Of a stretch of 64,000 nucleotides of DNA, positions 63,475 through 64,000 are shown in pieces (the stretch's first letter is position 1; each line of letters opens with the position of its first letter). Source of the stretch: Verrucomicrobiales bacterium (GTDB taxonomy: Bacteria > Verrucomicrobiota > Verrucomicrobiia > Verrucomicrobiales > DEV007). A model generated the notes under the pieces. That model saw only the letters and a program-made list of their open reading frames with translations, did not search any database and was not told the origin of the DNA. The translations under genes were made by a program, and so were the position numbers. The stretch is from NCBI GenBank assembly GCA_029213265.1, contig JARGNG010000025.1, forward strand, positions 1 through 64,000, read 5' to 3'.

Positions 63475-64000
63475 TCTCGATCTTGCTCCGGTCGATTCGG
63501 GCCTCTGTTTCTTCAAGAAACGCTTCCGACTGCTTGAAATCGATCAGGCCTGCGACTTTCTTTGCTTCGGCCTTTGACTCAGGAAGAACCTGCAACTCAA
63601 CCCTCCCTACTTTTGCACCCGGAAAGGCAGCCAGCCGATCGGGAGACCGGGTCTGAAAGACCAAGACTTTCGGTCGAAACCATTTCGAAATATATTCCGT
63701 CTTCTCAACTTCACCGTAGTCAAATTCGATCGTGACCGGTTCATTTTTTCGAAAGGCCCTGTCCTTCTCCTTGAATTGAAGCTGTATCCCATCAACTCCA
63801 CAATAGAGTTTGCCCTGCACAGCATCATAGCCCATCGCATCCGTGGCAGGGTTCTCGAAGGAGACGGAAAGTTCGTCGAAAACGGTCAATGCAAAAAAGT
63901 CGGGTGGTTACACTTGAGCATTCGCCGGATCAACAGCTTCTGCAAGCACCTTCGACCATGCCAGTAGTTGTGAAGGATCAAGAGGATCCTCCAGTTCAAA
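63467..64000 (-). pseudogene. Unknown gene broken by an in-frame TAA, 5' end outside the window
   Basis: On the minus strand one frame runs from the window edge to the TAG at 63469-63467 with a single stop, TAA at 63910-63908. Text on both sides is coding-like and continuous (AWSKVLAEAVDPANAQV, stop, PPDFFALTVFDELSVSFENP, ATDAMGYDAVQGKLYCGVDG ... EARIDRSKIENE). No good start codon follows the stop (only TTG at 63889, with no ribosome binding site). A one-base change of TAA to TAT or TAC would restore the frame. Family not recognised. Its end overlaps the membrane-protein start. Confidence 0.6.

Overview
The window is about 64 kb of a GC-moderate, gene-dense bacterial chromosome and most likely comes from the phylum Verrucomicrobiota (PVC group). 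The evidence is a TIGR02597-type secreted protein, two large PVC-type membrane-bound dehydrogenase/cytochrome c proteins (one with a C-terminal DUF1080 domain), arylsulfatases, a bactofilin pair, a DUF5069-like protein and a PVC-like GyrA. Many genes have only weak Shine-Dalgarno sequences. The assignment is inferred from protein families, not from an rRNA (none is present).

Layout. 1-4.3 kb: an RGG-rich protein running off the left edge, hemL, a LysR regulator and a HAD phosphatase. 4.5-8.2 kb: an OmpA-like protein facing a blaI / EF-hand / M56-peptidase operon, with a clear promoter-operator in front of blaI. 8.3-13.2 kb: a decayed LURP-one gene, a caspase-like/FGE-like fusion, a Dabb protein, a lone nuoA behind a terminator-like leader, two small unknowns and an SGNH hydrolase. 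13.3-21.1 kb: KDPG aldolase, two secreted proteins (one TIGR02597), and an operon of ATP-grasp ligase, M20 peptidase and cell-wall amidase, followed by a proline-rich secreted protein. 21.2-24.5 kb: an operon of BON-like lipoprotein, prenyltransferase-beta-like protein and squalene-hopene-cyclase-like protein. 24.6-31.8 kb: a disulfide oxidoreductase, bactofilin, zinc-ribbon bactofilin, nadA, a DUF5069-like protein and a TPR protein. 31.8-35.4 kb: HAD phosphatase and the first PVC cytochrome. 35.8-42.3 kb: gyrB, gyrA and an M42 peptidase. 42.3-45.4 kb: an HldE-type nucleotidyltransferase fused to PurN, M29 aminopeptidase, crcB and a membrane protein. 45.5-49.7 kb: small membrane protein, HAD phosphatase, infC, thrS, tRNA-Pro. 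50-58.8 kb: small Cys-rich protein, second PVC cytochrome, tRNA-Arg, an AT-richer FG-GAP/cytochrome gene and two sulfatases, one carrying two frameshifts. 58.8-64 kb: a carbohydrate-binding-like secreted protein, a permease, YbjN and GYF/PH proteins, a polytopic membrane protein, and a gene broken by an in-frame stop at the right edge.

Most of this is core metabolism and information processing with PVC-specific extracellular enzymes. The points most worth following up are: an AUA start codon for infC set by a strong ribosome binding site; the HldE-C/PurN fusion; the ligase/M20/amidase operon; the paired terpene-cyclase-fold operon; the BlaI operator that exactly fills a promoter spacer, upstream of an EF-hand protein and M56 peptidase; the zinc-ribbon bactofilin; and several broken genes whose lesions can be placed to the base. 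I found no CRISPR array, prophage, integrase or transposase.
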